A stretch of DNA of 64,000 nucleotides, taken from the NCBI GenBank assembly GCA_033239005.1, contig BSQZ01000110.1, positions 1,273,501 through 1,337,500 of the forward strand, written 5' to 3'. Positions within the stretch are counted from its first letter, which is position 1. Every line of letters starts with the position of its first letter. Source of the DNA: Lamellibrachia satsuma (Eukaryota > Annelida > Polychaeta > Sabellida > Siboglinidae). The notes beneath the pieces were generated by a model, which ran no database searches, was not told where the DNA came from, and saw only the letters and a list, made by a program, of their open reading frames with translations. Below are positions 54,161 through 64,000 of this stretch, one piece after another. Made by a program: the position numbers and the translations under genes.

Positions 54161-54570
54161 ACAGTGGCTGACAAGTAGTAGCTGATAAAAAATATGCCTA
54201 TTTTGGTAGCTTAATGGGAATTTCATATTAAACATATTTATATTTACAAATTTTATGTTTAAAACATTTGCTATTTTTGCATTGACTTAAAACAGGAATC
54301 AATATTATAATTAATTAGATGAATTTTTGCAATCATAATAATTATATGCTTACTGCATGCACATCTATGCAAAGGTTGAAAACATGCAATGAATTTAATA
54401 TGTTATTATGAAAATATGGTTGAAAAAAATTATTCTTGCATGTGAATGCACTTCGTAAAATAGATACACCAATAGCACAAAAAAACAAATTAGTACATCA
54501 ATCATCCGGTTCTTTCTAGTTCTTTTTAAACTTAGATACTACATTCCATAAAGAATATGTTGGTGCTTCA

Positions 54571-54608
54571 GCATAGTATATATATATATATATACATACA
54601 TACATACA

Positions 54609-54644
<36 letters not shown>

Positions 54645-54650
54645 TATATC
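54571..54650 (+). repeat. (AT)n(ACAT)n microsatellite
   Basis: TATATA run, then about twelve ACAT units, then TATATA again. Confidence 0.95.
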
Positions 54651-54964
54651 TGTAACGATTAATGAATATTTTGTAGTTTGATTTTGCAAGCGAAAACATG
54701 TTTGCTTGTTTTTCTCAAGTTCAACTTAAAACTAATCACACGGATCCTGAAAATTATGATGATTGTGACAATTTTGTTTCCTTCGTTATCAATAAATCAA
54801 TGTATAACCATGTATCAATATAACACAAATTCATAGCATGCAGCAATAGCACAGGAGCCCATAAAACTTGCCAAGTAGGGGAGCTTAACATTTAAACATC
54901 TGCCGTGCATGACACAAGCCTGCCACCCTCCCCTGTTACATGGGTGTAGGTCTAACATATATAT

Positions 54965-56940
54965 ATAGAGTACTGTGGGGCAAAGCGCACGTCTGGGGCA
55001 AAGCGCACCCCACTTATCTCAGCAGATGTCACTTGTATTGGAGCAGCGTAACAATCAAACGATGCAACACGATGCCAAATCAATTTGGATACGTTCAATT
55101 TCAGAAGAAAAAAACACCAAGAAAGTTACCCCAATTTGAGTTTTTATATTAATGTAACACAATCAACTGCTGTAAATGATCCCATAAGATAGGTACTTTA
55201 ACTGAATGCAAAAGTGAAATAGCTATTTATGTGTCCCCCATATATTGCAATAGCAGGTGTCATTGGTTCATACAAGCAATAGTATGACATATATAAGGCC
55301 TATGCTGTTTTGTTATTCCAATGTCCATTCAATGTGGGCAAAGTGCACCCTTATTTTACATCACAATGGAGTGGTTGTACAAACTAACCCATTTGACACA
55401 GCATGTTCACATGTCAACTGATTGAGAAACTGGAGCTCTGCTCATGCGCTGGTTTTCTATTTATATTATCTTTTAACATTAGTTCTAGATAACTAAATAG
55501 CATATATTGATTGATGTTGGGGAGTAAATAGGCTAAATTTTCCAAAGAATGCATACAGAATATATAGCCTTCGATATAATAATAACATACCCTATGACAT
55601 ATAGTAGTTTTGTCACCTCTATAATTGTCACATCCCAGCTCTTCTATTACTAAACAAACAATCAGGCACATCAAAGTGTCACCTTAGATTATACTCATCA
55701 CTGTGTCAATACCCAGACACTAATTGAATGACTTGCTAATCCACTGTTCACAGAGCTCTGATATGCCTGGGCTGACCATAATTTTGGGATTAATCTGTTC
55801 CTTTTGCATTGGGTGACTGATTGTATTCCTGAATTGCCAGATGGCTGCATTAGTGGATCCAGTTTTGTAGATACTTTACCATGGAAATAATTTGGGACTG
55901 TTCTCATTTATTGGGTGGACTAGACAGATGTAGGGTGGTTGGACAGATGTAGGGTGGTTGGATAGGTGTAGGGTGGATTGGACATGTGTAGGGTGGTTGG
56001 ACAGATGTAGGGTAGTTGGTAGGTGGATTGGTCAGATGTAGGGTGGTTCGACAGAAATAGGGTTTATTGTACATATGTAGATTGGTTGGACAGGTGTAGG
56101 GTGATTGGACACCAGTAGGGTGGATTGGACTTGTGTAGGGTGGTTGGACAGATGTAGGGTAGTTGGGCAGAAGGTGGGTGGATTGTACATATGTAGGGTG
56201 GTTGGAGAGGTGTAGGGTGGCTGGACAAGTGTAGGGTGGATTGGACATGTGTGGGTGTTTGGACAGATGTAGGGTAGTTTGACAGTTGTAGGGTGGTTGG
56301 ACAGATGTAGGGTAGATGGACAGATATACGGTGGTTGGACAGATGTAGGGTGGTTGGACAGATGTAGTGTGGATTGGAGAGATGTAGGGTGGTTGGACAG
56401 ATGTAGGGTGGATTGGTCAGATGAAGGGTAGTTGGACATATGTAGACAGTTGGACAGAAGTAGGGTGGATTGTACATATGGAGATTGGTTGGACATGTGT
56501 AGGGTGGATTGGACATGTGTAGGGTGGTTGGACAGGTGTAGGGTGGCTGGACAAGTGTAGGGTGTATTGGACATGTGTGGGGAGGTTGGACAGATGTAGG
56601 GTAGTTGGACAGATGTAGAGTAGTTTGACAGATGTAGTGTGGATTGGACAGGTGTAAGGTGGTTGGACAGATGTAGAGTGGATTGGACAGGTGTAGGGTG
56701 GATTGGACATGTGTAGGGTGGTTGGACAGATGTAGGGTGGTTGGACAGAAGTAGGGTGGATTGTACATATTTAGATTAGTTGGACAGGTGTAGGGTGTGT
56801 TGGACATGTGTAGGGTGGTTGGACAGATGTAGGGTGGTTGGTCAGATGTAGTGTGTATTGGACAGATGTAGGGCGGTTGGACAGAAGTAGGTTGAATTGT
56901 ACAAACAACATCCAGCCATTTTGGAAGAACCATTATTCTA
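54965..56940 (+). repeat. Dispersed duplication, copy 1 (partner 61245-63710)
   Basis: It starts TACTGTGGGGCAAAGCGCAC, with later shared blocks GTGTCATTGGTTCATACAAG, AAACAATCAGGCACATCAAA and CCCAGACACTAATT, and ends at CATCCAGCCATTTTGGAAGA. Order and spacing match copy 2 until its insertion. It contains minisatellite 1. Confidence 0.8.
55915..56900 (+). repeat. Minisatellite of GATGTAGGGTGGTTGGACA type
   Basis: About 1 kb of roughly 19-26 bp units (GGTTGGACAGATGTAGGGT, GGATTGGACATGTGTAGGGT). Several minus-strand frames rich in SNHPT/CPTTLH read through it; they are artefacts of the repeat. Confidence 0.95.
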
Positions 56941-57211
56941 AACTAGAAATGTAACAGGAAGAGTTTCACTTTCATTTTATTCATAAATGTATTTGATCAG
57001 TATCATACAGATTATGGGTGGTTGCATAAGTTCACAAATTCCTAAAACATGATGTTTAGTATTGACTCAAGCCACCCGCCCCCATAAATACACAGTGTTG
57101 GACTTCAGATAACACATATATTGCGGATCATATAAAAAAATTTCATGCTGAAGATTCGTGATATGGCCTACTCTGTGTTGGAAGCATTCAGCCGCACTGC
57201 AATTACTACAC

Positions 57212-57240
57212 GAAGGTACTCATTTATACAGCTGAATGAC
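57212..57240 (-). mobile_element. SINE body remnant
   Basis: AAGGTACTCATTTATACAGC TGAATG matches the central block of the SINE at 54022-54045. Only the core is recognisable. The rest of 56941-59540 holds no supported gene; it has CCACCCxCCCCAA-type low-complexity bits. Confidence 0.5.
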
Positions 57241-59543
57241 ATTGCTAAAGCTGAGATCACCCCATTTTGAGAGATGACATTACAAACTGCAGGATAGTAA
57301 ATTATTATTTTTTAGCAGTATATACGTGAAGACCCGCTACCTTGCCCCAATTAGGGTTCGTAAGGAGTTTGCAAAGTCCTTAAAAGCATATAGTGCTTAG
57401 TATTGGTTCAAATCACCACCCACCACCCCAAGATGCTGTGTTGGACTTCACATAACATACATATTGCGAATCAAGTGTCTAATTTTTTATATTGAAGCAT
57501 AATCATGATAGGGTCTTCTCCATGCATGCAATACTGAACTGAATACATGGAAAGGAGGCAGGCCTCAGGTGATTGGTCCTAACTGCGATGAATCAGCCCG
57601 ATGTGCAAAACCACCATATTTGTTTCTTTATGACAGTTCATGCTATATAATAATATAATGCGCTTTGTACAATCACATATATTGGTCATTCCTTGTGAAA
57701 TTAACTATGCAATGGTCAAAAAGTGGACATTAAAAAATTTACTTAACCTTTAACCAATGATTACGTGGCTATGCTTGAGCACTTCTGCAAGGGAACTAAG
57801 CTTGTACATGCAAATTGTGGCTGTAATGCCCTATGATGTGAACAAGGGGTAAGTACCCAAAATTGTACCCATTATTTTGACCTGTTTTCAGGTGCCTTTA
57901 ACTTGACAAGTTTACAAGCCACATATCTGCAATTTGTTGGGTATATATATAATATTATGTAGGTACAGATGATCTGTTCAAAAATCAGTAGTGATAGGGA
58001 GAAGGACAATGCATATTCTGGTTGCACAAAAGCTGGACATTTAAAAAAAAAAAATTCTGAAAGTGTTTTCCTCGGCCTGTATTTCACTGTTATGTTATAG
58101 TACAATGTCCAAAATGTACCATCAGTTGTCATGGGTACTGGCAATACTCTTTTTGTTCAGTATATATCTACTTTTTTACTATACTTTCAGAATGATTCAG
58201 CCTTCAACTTTAACTTTTATATATTTTTTTACGAATTTCAGTACCCAAAATGAGAATTTTCATTGTTGTGTTACATAATGTACTTAATCACGATTTTTCC
58301 ACTTGAAGCAAATCTGTTGTAAAACTGGAGACAGTCATATTTTTCCCCAGATCCCGACTATCCGTATTGTATATGGTACATTCATACGATGACTCACGTC
58401 TGGTTACCAGACTGAACTCAGTGGCTTATCTAGAATCTCACAAAGGCCAAACTGGACCAAGCTTAATTATCCATTAGTTTGCCATGTTACCATGTGTAAG
58501 CCAAGGGGACATGACCCAGTGGCCCCCCTAAATACCCCACTGAATGACCTGACAAGATCAATTCCCCCAGGGTTGAGATGGCCAGGTCAGTGCAATACTT
58601 TGAAATTGTTTACATGTAGCCTGAAGGGACATGTTAGGTCAGTCAGGTAGAACCACCTGTGGCTGCAGTGATTCATTCCCATTTCACCTACTGTGGGTGT
58701 ATGGCTAATTATGAGACAGATTCCTAGTTTGTCCACTGCCCAATTTAGGCCTGCTCCCACTTTGCCTACTCTTAGATCACTTGGTATATTAACTACACAA
58801 ACAAGGTTTGGCTTGAACACGATCAACCGTTAATTGGATGTGGCTTCATTTAGCAATTCCATACAAAACAAAAATTACAGTTTTTCTTCAGTTAAATCTA
58901 AAAGTTCTTTTCCGATTTAGTAAATGGGAAATGGGAGTAATATCAGTATGCAAAATGGGAGTAGGTGAAATAGGGGATACCCCTATGTCCCTATCATGTG
59001 ATTATCTGATGCCATATTTATGGACGATATTAAGACAGTGTGTATTCCTTATCCACTGCAACTTTAAACCTTGTGAGGACTAGTTGAAGCTGTAAGTTGA
59101 ATGTGTACAGTAGGCACATACAGGTCTGTCATGTACACATATTGGTGTTTATCCACACCCCTTGGGGGAAATCATGCATCCATGATATTTAAATGAATCC
59201 AGGACAGGTTGACATTTAATTATTAAAATCTAGAGTACTAAAAATGGTTACTTATGACAACCTGAAACACTAACAGAAGTTAGTCTAATTTTAATTCATA
59301 TTGACAATAACGGTCAGATCTAGGATTTGACCAACAGGGGGGTGCAGCCACCCATCCAAGGGGATCAGGGAAATTCATTTACTATTCTTGAAATTGTAAC
59401 GTGATAAAGGTATGTTCAGGGGGACGATTTGTGAACCTCCCTGGATAATTTTATCATTATATTATTACTAAAATAACACAACAAAATCAGATCAATGAAC
59501 AAGTTGAAACATTTACTCTATTTGTGCATCAAACAGTAGCAGT

Positions 59544-60720
59544 TTAATGAGCGCTCAGAGGATTAATGAAAACAATTCTTCTTGGATGCTTCCTGCTGCA
59601 CTTGTTAATAATTGCTTGTATGTCGAGTTTGATATCCTTGTGTACATGAAGTAGCACCAACGCATTGAGGCGATCCTGGTGCACGGTGCTTCGCATTACG
59701 GTTTTCACCAGTGTTAGTTTAGAATTAGCATGCTCCACTCTAGTACATGTGACTGTTATTAGCATCAGCAGGTGAATTATACTGAAACGATTTAGTACAT
59801 GTCACTGGAACTTGCACTCATTGTTTCCTGTAAGTTATGGGGCTTTGGTTTTTCTGACGAATCCCATTTTTTCTTCCACATTCTGATTTCAGCTGGCATG
59901 GACACTGAGGGTGGCAGTTCATGACAATATCATTCTTGGAGGTCAGCTATGTTAGATTGCATGGACGCTGAGGGTGCCTACTATATTGGGCAAAAGCTTC
60001 AGGCCAAGCACAGCTTTCCCTGTGATCGCACTGAATATTGTGTCACATTCCTAGAGAAGGTGGTCTAGAAATGGCTGGAATACTAAGCGCCGCTACTGTA
60101 TTTCTGGGCTGTCTACCTCTACGTTACGTCTCATGGTCTGCCTCCCAAAGCGCCTTGAGATCGAGTCATCTTGTAGATCTCACTGTACTCCACATCTGCA
60201 TTCCGTCTGATGTTGATAAAGATAACAGAGTGACTTCTTCGTAGACCCGGAGGCTTGCTGAAGTCTATTTTGTACTAAGACATGCACTGATTCACTTGGA
60301 ATGCAGCGATGATTGTCGAGCGTGAGAAACTGAGATCATTCAAAGACAGTAGGCCAAAAGCATCCGTCATGTTTTACCTTCATTGTTCGAAATTACGGTC
60401 AGGCTGTAAATGTGTGAAGCCAAGGATAACTTCACACATTTAACTAAACTCCTCCAGTGTAGTGTGTCGATCCACGTACCTTGTTTCAAACAGTAGTTGA
60501 AGCTTTCCAACACCCACTTCCTTCAAACCTTCAAGCTTCTTTCAGATGCTCATCTCTTCTGTCATTGTCTCTTGGACGTGTATTTGAAGAACATAGGGTC
60601 TGCAGGATAGACATCATGTTTTGTACTTCCAAAACCTCGCATGCCTTGGATCGTGCCAGATTTAGGCTGTGGCTATACACAGCAGTAATAATGTGATCTC
60701 AGTTCTCAAACTAAGGTAGT
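59544..60720 (-). pseudogene. hAT-family (ZMYM1-like) transposase remnant
   Basis: Minus strand, C-terminal part (59765-59544): VMRSTVHQDRLNALVLLHVH and KDIKLDIQAIINKCSRKHPR, the hAT dimerisation tail. Upstream pieces, in broken frames, include RYVDRHTTLEEFS (about 60450), DAFGLLSLNDLSFS (60340), VEYSEIYKM (60190) and QGKLCLA (60020). Order matches ZMYM1/TTF-type hAT-derived proteins. A short duplication (GACACTGAGGGTG / GACGCTGAGGGTG) near 59903-59975 interrupts it. Confidence 0.7.
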
Positions 60721-61783
60721 TATCAGATAAGAGTATAGCCCAAACAATAATTGTTTCAAACAAAATGGGGGTATGCGAGTGCCCCCCATGCCCCCACTGG
60801 ACACGCGCTTGAATAACGTCGTGCATACATAATTATTGGCTAATTCATAAAATAACAGTGAACTTTTATCTGTTTATATGATGCAATTCGAATTAACTTT
60901 AAACTTTCATTATATTGACACAACTGTCAGATTGAAAAGTTAAATCAGGCAAAAACAATGTTTAGTGTAGAATGTCGGTAATGGTGCTGATTGGCTGCTG
61001 GCACATCATGGGAATGCTTACATAAAATGGAGTGGTGAAAGTGGGTAACAACGAGACCACATCTCTGTAACCAGACTATCTTCTCTGCGAATTCACGAAG
61101 GTGAGCGAGAGTCAGATAGTCAGAGAGTCAGTGGCTCAGTGCTCGGCACAACACTACTAGGTTGACAGCTAAATATTGTCATGTTCGCCTGACTCTGAGA
61201 CATCAATGTACATTTAATTTTCATCAATCTTTACCTCGCTATAGTGTACTGTGGGGCAAAACGCACCTCTAGGGCAAAGTGCACCCCACCTATCTCAACA
61301 AATGCCACTTGTATTGGAGCAATCTAGTAATCAAACGATTCAACATGATGCCAACCCTAATTGTTTGTGTTAAATTTCAGCAAAAATAAACGCCAACAAA
61401 GTTGCCCCAATTTAAGTTTTATTCAACAGCTCTAAACGTCCCATGATACAGATACTTTAACTAACCAACAATGTGAAATAGCTATTTAGGTGTCCCCTGT
61501 ATTTTGCTATAGCAGGTGTCATTGGTTCATACAAGCAATAATGTAGCATACATTATTTTTATTCCAATGACCCATTCAGTTTGGTATAAAGTGCACCCCC
61601 AACGTGGGGCAAATTGCACCCTCATTGTAAATCACAATGGGAGTGGTTGTACAAACTAATCCAATTAATGCTTGTTTGTACAGCATTTGTCGTGACTATT
61701 TGTGGAATAAGCCCCCACTTATGTCGAGTGATTAATAAACTGGAGCTCTGATCATATGCTCGTTGTCTATTTGTTTGATCTTG

Positions 61784-61812
61784 TTTTTTTTAACATCACC
61801 TCTAATGAAATA

Positions 61813-61857
<45 letters not shown>

Positions 61858-61975
61858 TTTTTTTTAAAACATCACCTCTAATGAAATAGCAATAGTCATT
61901 ATATATATACATGTTAATGTAAGACATAAATGCATGCAAATGTAAGACATAAATGCATGCAAAATATATAACCAT
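61784..61975 (+). repeat. (AT)n microsatellite with flanking short duplications
   Basis: An AT tract at 61815-61852 is bracketed by two copies of AACATCACCTCTAATGAAAT, followed by two copies of TAAGACATAAATGCATGCAA. Confidence 0.9.
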
Positions 61976-62409
61976 AGATATAGTAATAGCACACATCAGT
62001 TTTGTCACCTCTACCATTCCATCTTATCTCTTCTGTTATTAAAAAAACAATCAGGCACATCAAATTGTCACCTTAGATTATAAATAGTCACTGTATAAAT
62101 ACCCAGACACTAATTACATGGCTTGCTGGTCCACTGTTCATAGCTGATCATTCTTGGCTGACCATAAGGGACCATGATTGTGGGGTTAATCTGACCTTTC
62201 GTTATGGATGACTGATTTTATTAGGGAATAACAAGGGACCCATATATATATCAGTGGGACAAATGTCCTATTCTTTACTATGAAAATAGTTTGGGACTGT
62301 CCATATCAGAGTTGGAATCTGTTGAATACTGAGGGGGGAGGGGTAAAGTTGATTTCTGCATTCATATTGGCTGAACATGTACCAAGGTATACCCATGATG
62401 GTGTGGCAG

Positions 62410-62455
62410 GGTATCTCCCCCCGGGCATCTTCCCCCCTAGGGGGGGAGATACCTA
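62410..62455. repeat. Inverted repeat GGTATCTCCCCCC ... GGGGGGAGATACC
   Basis: Arms GGTATCTCCCCCC and GGGGGGAGATACC enclose GGGCATCTTCCCCCCTA-type sequence. Further CCCTAGG and TCCCCCT/AGGGGGA blocks continue to 62525. A strong hairpin is expected. Confidence 0.75.
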
Positions 62456-63117
62456 GGTTAACTCTAACCCTAGGGTATCTTCCCCCTGAAGGGGAGATAT
62501 CTTACCTCCGGGGGAGGGAGATATAGCATAGTTTATTAACCTTTGATTTATTTTAGTGGGTAACCACACACAATACAGAATCACTAAATCCTTTCACCCA
62601 CTTTACAGAAGAAAATAATCGTTTGATCCCAAGCCTTTCAAAATGTCCAGTCACCTATTGAAGGAAGGTGTCTACAAGACTTTAATTACCATTAAACAAT
62701 ATGGGCTGTAGACAATGTGATATTTTTTTTCTTTGTGGACATGCAATTTGGGTGATAAGATTAGACACTTAATGTATTAATGTATTCAAGTAGGTGAATG
62801 ATTTTGTTGTGATAATTGCAAGTGATAAAAGACTGATTTTGTTACTTATTGCACGTGAACTCTTTTGTGATAATTGTAAGTTGAAATTTATAATAAATAT
62901 TGGTTTAATTGCACCATGTTCTTGATTTTAGTTGTGGGGGAACGTAGTTTGGAGTCAAGACAACTTGGGTATTGGAAGGGGTAAGGTATCCAGGGTGGGG
63001 GAGGTTATCTTAGGGCATCTTCCTCAATGGGGGAAGCTATCCGGGGGGGAATATATACTGATATAGGTGTGGCACCAAAAATATAGCCCCTCCCCCAAAA
63101 ATGGTTTAAATAAAATG

Positions 63118-63425
63118 GCTCTGGAGTGGATTGGACAGCTGTCAGTGGATTGGATGGTCACAGGATAGATTGGATGGCTGTGGTATGAAATGGGTGGCTG
63201 TCCAGTGGATTCGATGGTTGTAGGATAGATTGCTTGGCTGTGATGTGAATTGGATGGCTGTCGGATGGATTGGATGGCAGTGGTGTGGGTTAGGTGGCAG
63301 TATGATGGATTCGATGGATATTGTGTGGATTGGATTGACCGTAGGTTGGATGGGATGACCGTAGGATGGAATGGATGGTTGTAGGATAGATTGGACAGAT
63401 GTAGAGTGTATTGGACATATATCAG
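63118..63425 (+). repeat. Minisatellite of GGATTGGATGGCTGT type
   Basis: About 300 bp of 20-22 bp units (GTGGATTGGATGGCTGTG, GTAGGATAGATTGG), related to the array in copy 1 but with a changed unit. The minus-strand HPI/PSN-rich frame is repeat read-through. Confidence 0.9.
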
Positions 63426-64000
63426 GAGCTGGGAGCCTATTGTAAAACATAATTTTGGTTAAAAAAAGAAATTACATTTTGGTCAGGTAAATTTATTTAC
63501 ATTTTGGTCTGGAAAAATTTGTTTTGCCCAGGAATAGTCAGGGAATGTCTAAGAGCTCTAGTTACATGTATGAACAGTGTGTGTGCAGCTTAGTGGATTT
63601 TATATGATCAGCTGAAATATAATATTTATGAGATTCCAGTACTGTAGTTACAAACATCATCCAGTTTTATGATTGCGACCATTTTTGAAGAACCATTATC
63701 ACAAATCCAGAGGACACAACATTAATGTTGTGTGAAATTATTCCTGAGATTTCATTAACCAAAGCACAGTTGGGGCGGCCATGTGGGTTCTGGGTGCTGT
63801 TGGGATGTCCATTTGCATGCAAGGCAGCAGGGCTTGCTGTTTAATCATAACATCTGGTTTTAACAGGTGGATGGTTTATTTTACCAATATGACCAGGGTT
63901 GTATCCAGTTAACCCAGACTTAGTCAGTATTCGCCCTGCTCATCACGCCATACGTTCCATGCCGTACGTTCCACGCCGCACCCTACGATCTGCTGATCGC

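Larger units (their letters stand above)
61245..63710 (+). repeat. Dispersed duplication, copy 2 (partner 54965-56940)
   Basis: It starts TACTGTGGGGCAAAACGCAC and shares the ordered blocks with copy 1, ending ACAAACATCATCCAG and TTTTGAAGAACCATTAT. Relative to copy 1 it has about 800 bp of extra sequence at 62320-63115, containing palindromic GGTATCTCCCCCC tracts. Confidence 0.78.

Noticed and set aside
55904..56933. Several minus-strand frames of 97-289 residues rich in SNHPT and CPTTLH
   Set aside because: Pure read-through of a minisatellite whose units keep frames open.

Overview
This is a 64 kb piece of an intron-rich, repeat-rich animal genome. Exons are short and bounded by GT-AG (occasionally GC-AG) splice sites. 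There are many simple repeats, and the DNA carries decayed CR1/L2-like LINEs, a Ty3/gypsy-like LTR element, a THAP/DDE transposon, a hAT relative and a tRNA-derived SINE. The mobile-element mix and the PARP14-type gene suggest a marine invertebrate (mollusc, brachiopod, lancelet or similar). The species cannot be fixed from the sequence. No bacterial operons, rRNA or CRISPR were seen.

Positions 1-31.5 kb, plus strand, hold one large PARP14-like mono-ADP-ribosyltransferase locus. I could chain 30 exons by splice sites and phase into one open frame of about 2,500 codons, with the 5' end off the window. The order is: macrodomain cassette A + KH-like exon + WWE (1.3-4.6 kb); RRM-type exons (5.9-8.4 kb); a 1.74 kb exon with KH-like repeats and the start of a canonical macrodomain (8.8-10.5 kb); the rest of that macrodomain (11.0-11.5 kb); macrodomain cassettes B, C and D (12.8-22.0 kb); KH-like linker exons (22.4-23.3 kb); a second WWE (23.7-23.9 kb); and the PARP catalytic domain (29.6-31.5 kb). 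Vertebrate PARP14 runs RRM-KH-macro-WWE-ART, so cassette A + WWE looks like the tail of an upstream tandem copy. Its catalytic exons, and the first RRM exon(s) of the next copy, appear to have been lost by deletion, leaving a phase-compatible fusion. Cassettes C and D are a recent tandem duplication of about 3.24 kb, introns included. A full-length but dead LINE (minus strand, 23.9-28.6 kb) sits in the intron between the second WWE and the catalytic exons.

Positions 32-46 kb are a graveyard of mobile elements: a decayed CR1-like LINE (33.2-35.5 kb, +); a decayed copy of a widespread invertebrate repeat ORF with the DNIDHNP signature (36.0-37.1 kb, +); a THAP + DDE_Tnp_4 transposon whose catalytic Asp/Asp/Glu positions survive (37.3-39.1 kb, +); and a Ty3/gypsy-like element on the minus strand with 158 bp LTRs (40.5-46.2 kb). 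The gypsy element has a nested LINE fragment, a damaged pol and an 11-copy 63 bp expansion of its Gag zinc knuckle.

Positions 46-64 kb contain no gene I can support. They hold a LINE 3' end (47.8-48.6 kb, -), short tandem duplications, a foldback palindrome (50.9-51.1 kb), a 51 bp tandem repeat (53.6-53.9 kb), a tRNA-derived SINE (53.9-54.2 kb, -), a hAT/ZMYM1-like transposase remnant (59.5-60.7 kb, -), and a dispersed duplication (55.0-56.9 and 61.2-63.7 kb) in which each copy carries a related minisatellite.
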